A stretch of DNA of 64,000 bases from Streptomyces sp. DI166 (GTDB lineage Bacteria > Actinomycetota > Actinomycetes > Streptomycetales > Streptomycetaceae). Below, piece by piece: positions 8,286-17,068 of the stretch. The translations under genes were made by a program, and so were the position numbers. Location of the stretch: NCBI RefSeq assembly GCF_900091315.1, contig NZ_FLSP01000017.1, forward strand, positions 43,307 through 107,306. The letters are read 5' to 3'. Position 1 is the first letter of the stretch. Every line of letters begins with the position of its first letter. The notes beneath the pieces are model-generated. The model did no database searches. It saw nothing but the letters and a program-made list of their open reading frames with translations, and had not been told where the DNA came from.

Positions 8286-9032
8286 ATGACGCCCGGACCG
8301 GCCCCGGCGCCCCGGCTCGCCGATCTCGCCTGGCCGGACCTGACCGGCCGGGCCCCGCTGGTGCTGCTGCCGCTGGGCTCCTGCGAACAGCACGGCCCGC
8401 ACCTGCCGTTGGACACCGACTCCACCGTGGCCTGCGTGGTCGCGGCGCGTGCCGCCCAGCGGCTGGACGGCGACGTGGACGTGCTGGTCGCGCCGCCGCA
8501 GTCGTACGGGGCGAGCGGTGAGCACGAGGGGTTCGCGGGCACGGTGTCCGTCGGCCATGACGCGCTACGGCTGCTGATCACGGAGATCGGCCGCTCCATG
8601 CTGCGCTGGGCGGGCCGCCTGCTCGTGGTCAACGGGCACGGCGGCAACCTGGTGAGCCTGGCCGACGCGGTGCGCGGGCTGCGCGACGAGAGCCGGGACG
8701 TGGCGTGGTGGCCGTGTATGCCGCCGGGCTCCGACGCCCACGCGGGCCACACCGAGACCTCGATGATGCTGCGGCTGCGGTCGTCCGCGGTGCGGAAGGA
8801 ACGAGCCGTGGCCGGGCCGACCCAGCCCGTCCATCTGCTGATGGACCGGCTGGTCACCGAGTCCGTGCGCGGGGTGAGCCCGTCCGGTGTGCTCGGCGAT
8901 CCGGCCGGGGCCCGCGCGAGCGAGGGCGAACGGCTTCTCGACGGCATGGCGGACCGGCTCGCCACCGACATCCGCGCCTGGCAGGTGTCGGCGCGGGGCC
9001 GGCTCGGGCAGCCCGCGAGGGCCGAACGATGA
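8286..9032 (+). CDS. mftE: Mycofactocin precursor peptide peptidase MftE
   Basis: This 248-residue protein is of the creatininase family. Metal-binding residues are visible in LGSCEQHGPHLPLDTDS near residues 36-52 and in VNGHGGN; E, H and D residues of these motifs ligate the metals. MftE cleaves the modified MftA to release the C-terminal cyclised dipeptide. The gene follows mftD directly and overlaps the following SDR by four bases. Confidence 0.92.
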   Translation: MTPGPAPAPRLADLAWPDLTGRAPLVLLPLGSCEQHGPHLPLDTDSTVACVVAARAAQRLDGDVDVLVAPPQSYGASGEHEGFAGTVSVGHDALRLLITEIGRSMLRWAGRLLVVNGHGGNLVSLADAVRGLRDESRDVAWWPCMPPGSDAHAGHTETSMMLRLRSSAVRKERAVAGPTQPVHLLMDRLVTESVRGVSPSGVLGDPAGARASEGERLLDGMADRLATDIRAWQVSARGRLGQPARAER

Positions 9033-9814
9033 CCGGCCCCAGGGTCGCCGTGGTCACCGGCGCCGCGCGCGGGATCGGGGCAGCGACCGTGCGGCGGCTG
9101 GCCGGGAGCGGATGGGCGGTGGTCGCCGTGGACCGCTGCGCGGACGACCCCGAGGTGCCGTATCCGCTGGCCGAACCGGGCCAACTCGATGCCCTCGCCG
9201 AGGAGTTCGAGCTGGTACGCGCGGTCCGGGCGGACGTGCGCGACGAGCAGGCGCTGAGCACCGCCGTCGACCTCGCCGAGCGCGAGTTCGGCGGACTCGA
9301 CGCCGCCGTCGCCGGGGCCGCCGTCATCCTCGGCGGCGCCCCCGTGTGGGAGCAGACCGACGCCCAGTGGCGAACCCTGCTCGACGTGGACGTCCTGGGC
9401 GTCGCCCACCTCGCCCGAACCGCCGTACCCGCGCTGCTGCGCCGCCCGGAGCCCCGCAGCGGCCGTTTCGTGGCGCTGGCCTCGGCCGCCGCGCACCGCG
9501 GCCTGTGGCGGCTCGGCGCGTACTGTGCCGCCAAGCACGCCGTCGTCGGCCTGGTCCGCGGCCTCGCCTGCGACCTGCGCGGCACCGGCGTGAACGCCCT
9601 CGCCGTGTCCCCCGGCTCCACCCGCACCGCCATGCTCCGGGCCACCGCCGGCCTGTACGGCCTCACCGACGTCGACACACTCGCCGACCGGCAGCTCACC
9701 GAACGCCCCCTGGAACCGGAGGAGGTGGCCGCCGTGGTCGCCTGGGCCTGCTCGGCCGACTCGGTCTCCGTCACCGGCTCCGTACTGCACGCGGACGGAG
9801 GATTCACCTCATGA
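9029..9814 (+). CDS. Mycofactocin-associated short-chain dehydrogenase/reductase
   Basis: The 261-residue classical SDR has an intact TGAARGIG nucleotide motif near residue 10, catalytic Ser in ALASAAAH and YCAAK (YxxxK) near residue 160. SDRs coupled to mycofactocin carry a non-exchangeable NAD(P) that is reoxidised by the cofactor. This one lies between mftE and mftF with ATGA overlaps on both sides, so it is co-translated with the biosynthesis genes. That placement fits the SDR subfamily known to sit inside mft operons. Its alcohol substrate cannot be read from sequence. The open frame could extend upstream inside mftE, but ATG 9029 is the coupled start. Confidence 0.88.
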   Translation: MTGPRVAVVTGAARGIGAATVRRLAGSGWAVVAVDRCADDPEVPYPLAEPGQLDALAEEFELVRAVRADVRDEQALSTAVDLAEREFGGLDAAVAGAAVILGGAPVWEQTDAQWRTLLDVDVLGVAHLARTAVPALLRRPEPRSGRFVALASAAAHRGLWRLGAYCAAKHAVVGLVRGLACDLRGTGVNALAVSPGSTRTAMLRATAGLYGLTDVDTLADRQLTERPLEPEEVAAVVAWACSADSVSVTGSVLHADGGFTS

Positions 9815-11292
9815 CACTGGCACCCGCCCCACCGGACCTCCTCGCTCCCCCGGCCGGTGACCGGCTCCCCGACGGGTTCACCGTCGAACTCGCCCCCGGC
9901 TCTCACCGCTCGGCGGACGGGCGGCTGATGATGGGCGGCTCGCCGTTGCGACTGATGAGGCTGACCGAGGCGGCGGTACGGCGCCTCGGTGACGGCCGGT
10001 TCTCCGTGACGGACGGCCCCAGCGCCGCGCTCGCCCGGCGCCTGCTGGACGCCGGGATCGCCCACCCGCGCCCCGCTCCGGTACCGGTGCGGGACACCAC
10101 CGTCGTCATCCCCGTCCGTGACCGCGCCGACCAACTCGACCGGCTGCTCGACGCCCTGCGCCGCGACCCGGCCACCACCGGTCTGCCGGTGCTGGTCGTC
10201 GACGACACCTCCCACTCCCCCGCCGCCGTGGCGGACGTGGCTCGCAGGCACGGAGCCCGGCTGCTCACGCACCCGTACAACCAGGGCCCGGCCGCCGCCC
10301 GCAACACCGGGCTGCGGCACTGTCGTAGCGCATTCGTGGCGTTCTGCGACTCGGACGTGGTGCCCGAACCAGGCTGGCTGGCGCCGCTGTTGGCGCAGTT
10401 CACCGATCCGGCGGTGGCGCTCGTCGCGCCGCGTGTGGTGGCGTTGCCGGTGCCGTCGCCGGGGCTGCTGGACCGGTACGAGAAGCTGCGCTCGCCGCTG
10501 GACATGGGCGCGGCGGAGGGGCCGGTGGTGCCGGTGTCGGCGCTGTCGTACGTGCCGAGCGCGACGATCGTGGTGCGCAGGGCGGCCGTGGGCGCCGGGT
10601 TCGACACGGCTCTGCGGGTCGGTGAGGACGTCGACCTGTGCATGCGGTTGCACGAGGCGGGCTGGCGTGTGCGGTACGTACCTTCCGCGAGGGTCGGCCA
10701 TCGCCACCGCACGGACCTGCGCAACTGGCTGGCGCAGCGCGCGAGTTACGGCACCGGGGCCGCCGCCCTGGCGCTGCGGCACCCCGGGCAGGTGCCGCCG
10801 CTGTACGCGGCGCCCTGGTCGCTGACCGCCTGTGCCCTGCTGCTGCGGGGCAGGCCCGTGCCGGTGGCCGCCGCGGCCGTACTGACCGGGGTGACGGCCG
10901 TACGGGTGGCGCGCCGGATGCCCGACGCCGACCACCCGGCACGCGCGGGCGCCCTGCTGTCCGTCGCCGCCGTGCGGGGCACCGCGGAACAGTTGCTGCG
11001 CTGCGCCACCCGCCACCACTGGCCGGTCGCGCTCGCCGCGGCCGCCGTGGACAAGCGGGCCCGATGGCTCCTGCTCACCGCCGCCGTCGCCGACGGACTG
11101 CTCGACCACCGCCGCTCCGGCAGCCCGCTCCCACCGCTCACCCATCTCGCGCTGCGCCGCCTGGACGACCTGGCCTACGGCTGGGGCGTCTGGCAGGGCG
11201 CCGTGCGCCACCGCACCACCGCCCCGCTGCGGCCCCGGCTCGCCCTGCGCATGGTGAGCCGCTGGACCGGCGCCCGGCCGCAGCCGGGCTGA
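9811..11292 (+). CDS. mftF: Mycofactocin glycosyltransferase MftF
   Basis: This 493-residue protein has an N-terminal PqqD-like stretch of about 90 residues, then a GT2 glycosyltransferase domain with VVIPVRDRADQ, GPAAARNTG and the metal-binding DSD in FCDSDVVPE, and VGEDVDLCMRLH later. The C-terminal part is Ala/Arg-rich and probably membrane-associated. MftF adds beta-1,4-linked glucose units to premycofactocin to give the oligosaccharide-bearing cofactor. ATG 9811 overlaps the SDR stop (ATGA). This is the last gene of the overlapping operon; a 127-base gap separates it from the acetyl-CoA synthetase. Confidence 0.92.
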   Translation: MTLAPAPPDLLAPPAGDRLPDGFTVELAPGSHRSADGRLMMGGSPLRLMRLTEAAVRRLGDGRFSVTDGPSAALARRLLDAGIAHPRPAPVPVRDTTVVIPVRDRADQLDRLLDALRRDPATTGLPVLVVDDTSHSPAAVADVARRHGARLLTHPYNQGPAAARNTGLRHCRSAFVAFCDSDVVPEPGWLAPLLAQFTDPAVALVAPRVVALPVPSPGLLDRYEKLRSPLDMGAAEGPVVPVSALSYVPSATIVVRRAAVGAGFDTALRVGEDVDLCMRLHEAGWRVRYVPSARVGHRHRTDLRNWLAQRASYGTGAAALALRHPGQVPPLYAAPWSLTACALLLRGRPVPVAAAAVLTGVTAVRVARRMPDADHPARAGALLSVAAVRGTAEQLLRCATRHHWPVALAAAAVDKRARWLLLTAAVADGLLDHRRSGSPLPPLTHLALRRLDDLAYGWGVWQGAVRHRTTAPLRPRLALRMVSRWTGARPQPG

Positions 11293-11419
11293 TCGGAACG
11301 AAGGGCCTCGGCGCCGCCAACCTGCCGCCAACCCTGTCCGCCCACTGTGGCTCTCGGAGACGGTCCCGCCGCCCTCAGCGGGGCCGTCGGCCGCACCCGC
11401 ACCTCACTGGAGGAACCGT

Positions 11420-13324
11420 ATGTCGCCCCGTTCCGACCACCACAGCCGTCACGGCCAGACCGCGCAGCCCGTGGACGACCGCCTCGCGTTCTGGGCGCGG
11501 CAGGCGGGCGAGCTGGACTGGGACACCGAGTGGAGCGAGGTCCTGGACTGGTCGGACGCCCCGTTCGCCCGCTGGTTCACCGGCGGGAAGCTGAACGTGG
11601 CGTACAACTGCGTCGACCGGCATGTGGCGGCCGGCCACGGCGATCAGGTGGCCTTCCACTGGGAGGGCGAGCCGGGCGACACCCGCACGATCACGTACGC
11701 GGAGCTGCGGCGCGAGGTCTGCCGTACGGCGAACGCGCTGCTGTCGCTCGGTCTGCGGGCCGGTGACCGGGTGGCGATCCAGTTGCCGATGATCCCGGAG
11801 GCGGTGTTCGCGATGCTGGCGTGCGCCCGGCTGGGGCTGCCGCACAGCGTGGTCTTCGGCGGGTTCTCACCGGCCGCGCTGCAGTCCCGGATCGAGGACG
11901 CCGGGGCGCGGCTGCTGATCACCTCGGACGGCCAGTACCGCCGGGGCAGGGTCGAGCCGATGAAGGCGAACACCGACGAGGCGACCCGCGACACGCCGGG
12001 CGTGGAGCATGTCCTGGTGGTCCGGCGCACCGGCACCGACGTGCCGTGGACGGAAGGCCGCGACCTGTGGTGGCACGAGCTGGTGGACGTCCAGTCCGAC
12101 CGGCACGAGCCGGAGGCGTTCGACGCCGAGCACCCGCTGTTCATCCTCTACACCTCGGGCACTACGGGTAGGCCGAAGGGCATCCTGCACACCTCCGGCG
12201 GCTATCTCACGCAGGCCGCCTGCACACACCGCACGGTGTTCGGGCTGGACCCGGACACCGACGTGTACTGGTGCACCGCCGACATCGGCTGGATCACCGG
12301 GCACTCGTACATCGTCTACGGCCCGCTCGCCAACCGCACGACATCGGTGCTGTACGAGGGCACGCCCAACACCCCGCACGAGGGGCGGCACTTCGAGATC
12401 ATCGAGAAGTACGGGGTGTCCGTGTACTACACGGCGCCCACGCTCATCCGGACGTTCATGAAGTGGGGCGAGGACATCCCGGCCCGCCACGACCTGTCCT
12501 CGATCCGGGTGCTCGGCAGTGTGGGTGAGCCGATCAACCCGGAGGCGTGGCGGTGGTACCGCGAGCACATCGGGGCCGGGCGGGCGCCGGTCGTGGACAC
12601 CTGGTGGCAGACGGAGACGGGCGCCGTGATGATCGCGCCGTCGCCCGACTCCCCTTCCTTCAAGCCCGGTTCGGCGCAGACGCCGGTGCCGGGGATCTCC
12701 GCGAAGGTGGTCGACGACCAGGGCGTGGAGGTCGCGAAGGGCGAGAGCGGCTATCTGGTGCTGGACCAGCCGTGGCCGTCGATGCTGCGCGGGGTGTGGG
12801 GCGACGACGACCGCTACCGGCAGACGTACTGGGCGAGGTTCGCGGCGCAGCGCTACTACTTCGCCGGGGACGGCGCCCGCTACGACGACGACGGCGACAT
12901 CTGGCTGCTGGGCCGGGTCGACGACGTGATGAACGTGTCGGGGCACCGGATCTCCACTTCCGAGGTGGAGTCGGCGCTCGTCTCCCACCCGGCGGTGGCC
13001 GAGGCGGCGGTGGTCGGTGCCTCGGACGCGACGACGGGGCAGGCGATCGTGGCCTTCGTCATCCTGCGCGAGGGTGCCGGGGGCGAGGTCGCGGTGGACG
13101 CCCTGCGCGAGCACGTGGCGCGGGAGATCGGGCCCATCGCCAAGCCGCGGCGGATCCTGGTCGTCCCCGAGCTGCCCAAGACCCGCTCGGGCAAGATCAT
13201 GCGGCGGCTGTTGCGGGATGTCGCGGAGAACCGGCAGGTCGGTGATGTGTCCACGCTCGCGGACGCCTCGGTCATGGACCGCATCCACGCCGGTCTGGCC
13301 GACGCGTCCGAGCAGTCCGGCTGA
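11420..13324 (+). CDS. acsA: Acetyl-CoA synthetase (AMP-forming)
   Basis: This 634-residue adenylate-forming enzyme has the P-loop-like YTSGTTGRPKG near residue 245, the DTWWQTETG motif near 395 and the C-terminal TRSGKIMRR whose lysine is the usual catalytic and acetylation site. Length matches Acs. It converts acetate, ATP and CoA to acetyl-CoA, AMP and PPi. It has its own good site (TGGAGGA six bases before ATG) after the mft operon. In this setting it would activate acetate made from ethanol via the locus's alcohol oxidation. The short adenylate kinase two genes downstream could recycle its AMP. Confidence 0.9.
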   Translation: MSPRSDHHSRHGQTAQPVDDRLAFWARQAGELDWDTEWSEVLDWSDAPFARWFTGGKLNVAYNCVDRHVAAGHGDQVAFHWEGEPGDTRTITYAELRREVCRTANALLSLGLRAGDRVAIQLPMIPEAVFAMLACARLGLPHSVVFGGFSPAALQSRIEDAGARLLITSDGQYRRGRVEPMKANTDEATRDTPGVEHVLVVRRTGTDVPWTEGRDLWWHELVDVQSDRHEPEAFDAEHPLFILYTSGTTGRPKGILHTSGGYLTQAACTHRTVFGLDPDTDVYWCTADIGWITGHSYIVYGPLANRTTSVLYEGTPNTPHEGRHFEIIEKYGVSVYYTAPTLIRTFMKWGEDIPARHDLSSIRVLGSVGEPINPEAWRWYREHIGAGRAPVVDTWWQTETGAVMIAPSPDSPSFKPGSAQTPVPGISAKVVDDQGVEVAKGESGYLVLDQPWPSMLRGVWGDDDRYRQTYWARFAAQRYYFAGDGARYDDDGDIWLLGRVDDVMNVSGHRISTSEVESALVSHPAVAEAAVVGASDATTGQAIVAFVILREGAGGEVAVDALREHVAREIGPIAKPRRILVVPELPKTRSGKIMRRLLRDVAENRQVGDVSTLADASVMDRIHAGLADASEQSG

Positions 13325-13342
13325 TCGGCAGGGTGTGCGGTC

Positions 13343-13996
13343 ATGGGACACATCAGTACGTTGACCGGCCGGGTCGTCCTCGTCACCGGGGAGGGCGAGC
13401 CGGCCCCGGCGGTGACGGCGAGCCTCGTGGCACGCGGGGCGCGGGTGGCAGTCGCCGGCGCGCCCGTTCCGCGGGGTTCCTCCGTGCTCGCGCTGCCCTT
13501 CACCCCGTCGGACGCTGCCGGACCCGGCCGGGTCGTCGACACGGTGGTGGAGCGGCTCGGCCGTTTGGACCACGTGGTGAACCTGGTCGCGGGCCGCCCC
13601 CGCACGGGACCGCTGATGGAACTGGATCCGCTGGATCTGCGCGAAACGTTCCAGCGGGACCTGGTGATGCCGCTGAGCTTCGTCCAGCGCGCCTACCGGC
13701 GTTGGATGGCGGCGCACGGCGGATCGGTGGTCAACGTGGTCGCGGCGACGGGGCGCGGCGGCGCCCGGGACGCCACGCTGGCCGGGCTGACCGAACTCAC
13801 CGAGTCGCTGGCCGCCGAGCTGGCACCCCGGGTGGACGTACATACGCTGATCCCCAGCCCGTCGCTGGACGCGGCGGCGCACCTCGTCGGCCTGGCCGAA
13901 GTATTGTGCGATCTGCTGACCCACCGGATGGATCCGGCCCAGGGCCCGGTGCTGGTCCTCAGCGCCGAACCCGACTGCGCCTCCCGGGCCGCCTGA
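13343..13996 (+). CDS. Degenerate short-chain dehydrogenase (probable pseudoenzyme)
   Basis: The 217-residue protein has an SDR-like fold: a starting VVLVTGEG strand, a VVNLVAG motif in place of the NNAG motif, and a central VVNVVAA strand. The glycine-rich nucleotide motif is altered (TGEGEPAPA). The YxxxK positions align with R142 and L146, so neither catalytic Tyr nor Lys is present. It is therefore unlikely to be an active SDR and may be structural or regulatory. It starts 18 bases after acsA and is probably co-transcribed with it. Codon usage looks normal, so it is not a decayed gene. Confidence 0.75.
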   Translation: MGHISTLTGRVVLVTGEGEPAPAVTASLVARGARVAVAGAPVPRGSSVLALPFTPSDAAGPGRVVDTVVERLGRLDHVVNLVAGRPRTGPLMELDPLDLRETFQRDLVMPLSFVQRAYRRWMAAHGGSVVNVVAATGRGGARDATLAGLTELTESLAAELAPRVDVHTLIPSPSLDAAAHLVGLAEVLCDLLTHRMDPAQGPVLVLSAEPDCASRAA

Positions 13997-14114
13997 CCAC
14001 CGTGCTGCCAGAGGGAACCGACCGAACCGCGAGTCCGACAGCGGATATTGCGATCAAGCAATCGGCCGAACGGGCCACCGACGAACAGCTCTCACGGAAA
14101 GGTGCGCATCGCTG

Positions 14115-14669
14115 ATGCGAATCATCCTCATCGGGCCTCCCGGAGCGGGCAAGGGCACCCAGGCCGTCGCCTTGAGCGAGCGGCTCGGCGTCCCCCACAT
14201 CTCCACCGGAGACCTGTTCCGGGACCATGTCGCACGCCGGACCCCGCTCGGCCAGGAAGCCCAGCGCTACCTCGACACCGGGGAACTCGTCCCCGACCAC
14301 GTCACCGCCGGCATGGTGCGCGAACGCCTCGCACTCCCGGACGCCAGCGGCGGCTACCTCCTCGACGGCTTCCCCCGCACGGTCCCTCAGGCGCAGGAAC
14401 TCGCCGCGATGCTCACCGGCACCGGCACGGCACTCGACGCGGTGCTGGAGCTCTCGGTCCCCGAGGAGGTCGTCGTCGCGCGGCTGCTGGGGCGCGGCCG
14501 GGCGGACGACACCGAGGAGGTCATCCGCAACCGGCAGCGGGTGTACGAGAAGCAGACCGCGCCGCTGCTCGCGTACTACGCGGACCTCCTCGTGACGGTC
14601 CCCGCGGACGGGCCGGTGCCCGAGATCACGGCACGGGCCCTGGAAGGCCTGTCGGCGCCGCGCGTGTGA
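14115..14669 (+). CDS. adk: Adenylate kinase, short type
   Basis: The 184-residue kinase has P-loop GPPGAGKG at residues 7-14, the AMP-site motif ISTGDLFR near 30, DGFPRT near 80 and a short LID around RLLGRGRADDTEEVIRNR without zinc cysteines. It interconverts AMP + ATP and 2 ADP. The housekeeping Streptomyces adk lies in the ribosomal protein region and is normally about 217 residues, so this is probably a second, pathway-dedicated copy. It follows acsA and the degenerate SDR with a 118-base gap, fitting a role in removing AMP made by acetate activation. Confidence 0.85.
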   Translation: MRIILIGPPGAGKGTQAVALSERLGVPHISTGDLFRDHVARRTPLGQEAQRYLDTGELVPDHVTAGMVRERLALPDASGGYLLDGFPRTVPQAQELAAMLTGTGTALDAVLELSVPEEVVVARLLGRGRADDTEEVIRNRQRVYEKQTAPLLAYYADLLVTVPADGPVPEITARALEGLSAPRV

Positions 14670-14679
14670 GCGAGGTGTC

Positions 14680-14711
14680 CCCTGGGCGGGACGTTCAGGT
14701 GCCGCCCAGGG
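14680..14711. terminator. Bidirectional terminator between adk and the NmrA-like gene
   Basis: CCCTGGGCGG (14680-14689) and CCGCCCAGGG (14702-14711) form a perfect 10-bp stem with a 12-base loop. It lies in the 64-base convergent gap and should end both transcripts. Confidence 0.7.
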
Positions 14712-14733
14712 TGTCCGCGTCGCGCGGACCTCG

Positions 14734-15576
14734 TCACGCGTGTGGCCCGAAGGCCTCCGCGTGCTCCTGCGCCCACTGGCGGAAGGTCCGCGCGGGGCGG
14801 CCCGTGACCTTCTCGACGGTGTCGGTGACCGTGCGGCCGATCTCCGGGGTGTTTCCGTAGGCTTCGAGCAGGAAGCCGATCACCTCGTCGGTGTGGCCCG
14901 CTGCCCGCCACTGCTCGACGGCCTGCTCCTCGGTCAGTTCGACGAGGGACACCGCCCGCCCCCGCGCGCCCGCGACGGCGGCCACCTTGTCCGCGACGGT
15001 CAGCACTTCGGGGCCGGTGATCACGTACTCCTGTCCGCCGTGGCCCTCCTCGGTGAGCGCGACCGCGGCCACGGCGCCGATGTCGCCCTCGTGGACCATG
15101 GCACTCAGGCGGGAGACGAACGGCTCCCGGACCTCGTCCCGGCTGACGATGCCGTCCGCCCACTCCAACGCGTTGGCCATGAACTCGACCGGCATGAGTA
15201 CGGTCCAGTCCACGCCGTCGTCGGCGCGCACGGCGTCCTCCAGCGGGGTCCCCTCGCCGCCGTGCAGCACGGTGACCCGGCGTACCCCGGCCGCGCGGGC
15301 CAGCTCAAGAATCCTCGGGCCCGTCTGCAGCGGGGCGAAGTACGCGCCACCGAAGGTGATCAGGTGCAGGCCGGTCACGCCCTCCAGGGCCGGGGTCAGG
15401 GTGTCCGGGTCCGTCAGGTCGCCCTCGACCACCTCGACCCCGGCCGGGAGGTCGGCCTTCGCCGCGTTCCGGGTCAGTGCGCGGACCCGGTGGCCGCGGG
15501 TGAGGAGTTCGGCGACGACCTGACGGCCGACGGTTCCGGTGGCACCGGTGACAAGGATGTTCTGCGTCTGGGTCAT
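14734..15576 (-). CDS. NmrA-like NAD(P)-binding protein
   Basis: This 280-residue atypical SDR of the NmrA/NADH:quinone-reductase-like family begins with ILVTGATGTVGRQVV, a GxxGxxG Rossmann motif, at about residue 8. It has LTRNAAKADLPAGVEVVEGDL after it and no YxxxK active site. Members sense or bind NAD(P) or act as small oxidoreductases. ATG 15576 gives the expected N-terminus immediately before the first beta strand, though no strong ribosome site is seen and a 20-residue extension is possible. It converges on adk and follows the aldehyde dehydrogenase by 70 bases. Function is not predictable. Confidence 0.75.
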   Translation of the reverse strand: MTQTQNILVTGATGTVGRQVVAELLTRGHRVRALTRNAAKADLPAGVEVVEGDLTDPDTLTPALEGVTGLHLITFGGAYFAPLQTGPRILELARAAGVRRVTVLHGGEGTPLEDAVRADDGVDWTVLMPVEFMANALEWADGIVSRDEVREPFVSRLSAMVHEGDIGAVAAVALTEEGHGGQEYVITGPEVLTVADKVAAVAGARGRAVSLVELTEEQAVEQWRAAGHTDEVIGFLLEAYGNTPEIGRTVTDTVEKVTGRPARTFRQWAQEHAEAFGPHA

Positions 15577-15646
15577 GGGACGACCGTAGGAGGCGTTGCG
15601 GACAGCTTCGGTCCGCAATGCTCGCGGTCGCCGCACCCCGATCGCG

Positions 15647-17068
15647 TCACAGCATGACGTGCTTGACCTGCGTGTAGTCGAGCAGTCCGGTGAGGGAGAG
15701 ATCGCTGCCGCAGCCGGAGTGGCCCACCCCTCCGTGCGGCATCTCCGAGACCGTCGTGCCGTGGGTGTTGACCCAGACGATGCCGGTGCGCAGGGCGCGT
15801 GTCGCGCGCATGGCCCGGTCGTGGTCGCGTGTCCACACGCTCGCGGCGAGCCCCTGCGGGACGCCGTTGGCCAGCCGTACGGCCTCGGCCTCGTCGGTGA
15901 AGGGCTGGACGGTGACGACCGGCCCGAACACCTCGCGCTGCACGATCTCGTCCAGCTGCCGCACTCCGGCGACTACCGTGGGCTCGTGGAAGTAGCCGGG
16001 CCGGTCCACCACCGCACCGCCCGAGACGATCTCCCCGTGCGCCGGCAGACGCTCCAGCAGGCCGCGTACGGCGGCGAGTTGGGCCGCGTTGGCCAGCGGG
16101 CCGAAGTCCGCGTGCCCGTCGTCCGGGGCCCCGGGGCGCAGACGCGCCACCCGCTGCGTGAACCGGGTCAGGAAGGTGTCGTGGATACGCCGGTCGACCA
16201 GGATCCTGGTCGCGGCCGTGCAGTCCTGGCCCGCGTTGTAGAACGACAGTGACGCCAACTGCTCCACCGCGTCGTCGAGATCGGCGTCCGCGTGGATCAA
16301 CACGGGCGCGTTCCCGCCGAGTTCCAGGTGCAGGCGCTTGAGGTCCGCCGCTGCCGCCGCGGCGATCTCCTGGCCCGCGCGCACGCTTCCCGTGACGGCG
16401 ACGAGGCGCACGTCCGGGTGGGCGACCAGGGCCCGCCCGGTGTCGCGGTCGCCGCACACCACGTTCAGCACGCCGGGCGGCAGGTGCTCGGCGGCGAGTC
16501 GGGCCAGGAGGACGGCCGAGGACGGTGTGGTGTCGGAGGGTTTGAGGACGACCGTGTTGCCGGCCGCGAGGGCCGGGGCGATCTTCCAGACGGCCATCAT
16601 CAGCGGGTAGTTCCACGGGGTGATCTGCGCGCAGACGCCGATGGGTTCGCGCCGCAGGACCGAGGTGCGGCCCGGTGTGTACTCGGCGGCGGCCGAGCCG
16701 GGCAGATTGCGGGCGGCTCCGGCGTAGTACCGCAACACGTCCACGATGGCGGGCAGTTCGTCGGCGAGGAACAGGGACCGCGGCTTGCCCGTGTCGGCCA
16801 CTTCGGCGTCCGCGATCCGGTCGGCCGTCCGTTCAAGGCTGTCGGCGATCCTGAGCAGTGCCGTCTGCCGCTCACCGGGCGTTGTCGACGCCCAGTTCTC
16901 GAAGGCGTCCTCCGCGGCCCGGCAGGCCGCGTCCACGTCCTCGGGGCCGGACAGCGGGGCCGTGGCGTGGGGCAGCCCGGTGGCCGGGTCGATCAGCGGC
17001 AGGGTGGCGCCGGACGCGGCCGGAACGTCCTTGCCGCCGATGTGGTTGAGTCGGTCGCTGTCAGCCAC
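15647..17068 (-). CDS. Aldehyde dehydrogenase, gamma-aminobutyraldehyde type
   Basis: The 473-residue protein is a full-length ALDH with GVCAQITPWNYP, catalytic Glu249 in LELGGNAP and catalytic Cys283 in NAGQDCTAATR. Its sequence resembles PatD/gamma-aminobutyraldehyde dehydrogenases, which oxidise aldehydes produced from putrescine by amine oxidases. GTG 17068 overlaps the end of the amine oxidase gene by eight bases, so the two are translationally coupled. With the polyamine importer upstream it forms an uptake-oxidation-aldehyde removal set. Confidence 0.85.
   Translation of the reverse strand: MADSDRLNHIGGKDVPAASGATLPLIDPATGLPHATAPLSGPEDVDAACRAAEDAFENWASTTPGERQTALLRIADSLERTADRIADAEVADTGKPRSLFLADELPAIVDVLRYYAGAARNLPGSAAAEYTPGRTSVLRREPIGVCAQITPWNYPLMMAVWKIAPALAAGNTVVLKPSDTTPSSAVLLARLAAEHLPPGVLNVVCGDRDTGRALVAHPDVRLVAVTGSVRAGQEIAAAAAADLKRLHLELGGNAPVLIHADADLDDAVEQLASLSFYNAGQDCTAATRILVDRRIHDTFLTRFTQRVARLRPGAPDDGHADFGPLANAAQLAAVRGLLERLPAHGEIVSGGAVVDRPGYFHEPTVVAGVRQLDEIVQREVFGPVVTVQPFTDEAEAVRLANGVPQGLAASVWTRDHDRAMRATRALRTGIVWVNTHGTTVSEMPHGGVGHSGCGSDLSLTGLLDYTQVKHVML

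Noticed and set aside
9903..10724. Minus-strand open frame within mftF
   Set aside because: It is fully antisense to the glycosyltransferase motifs and is Arg/Ser/Thr-rich, with no homologous features.
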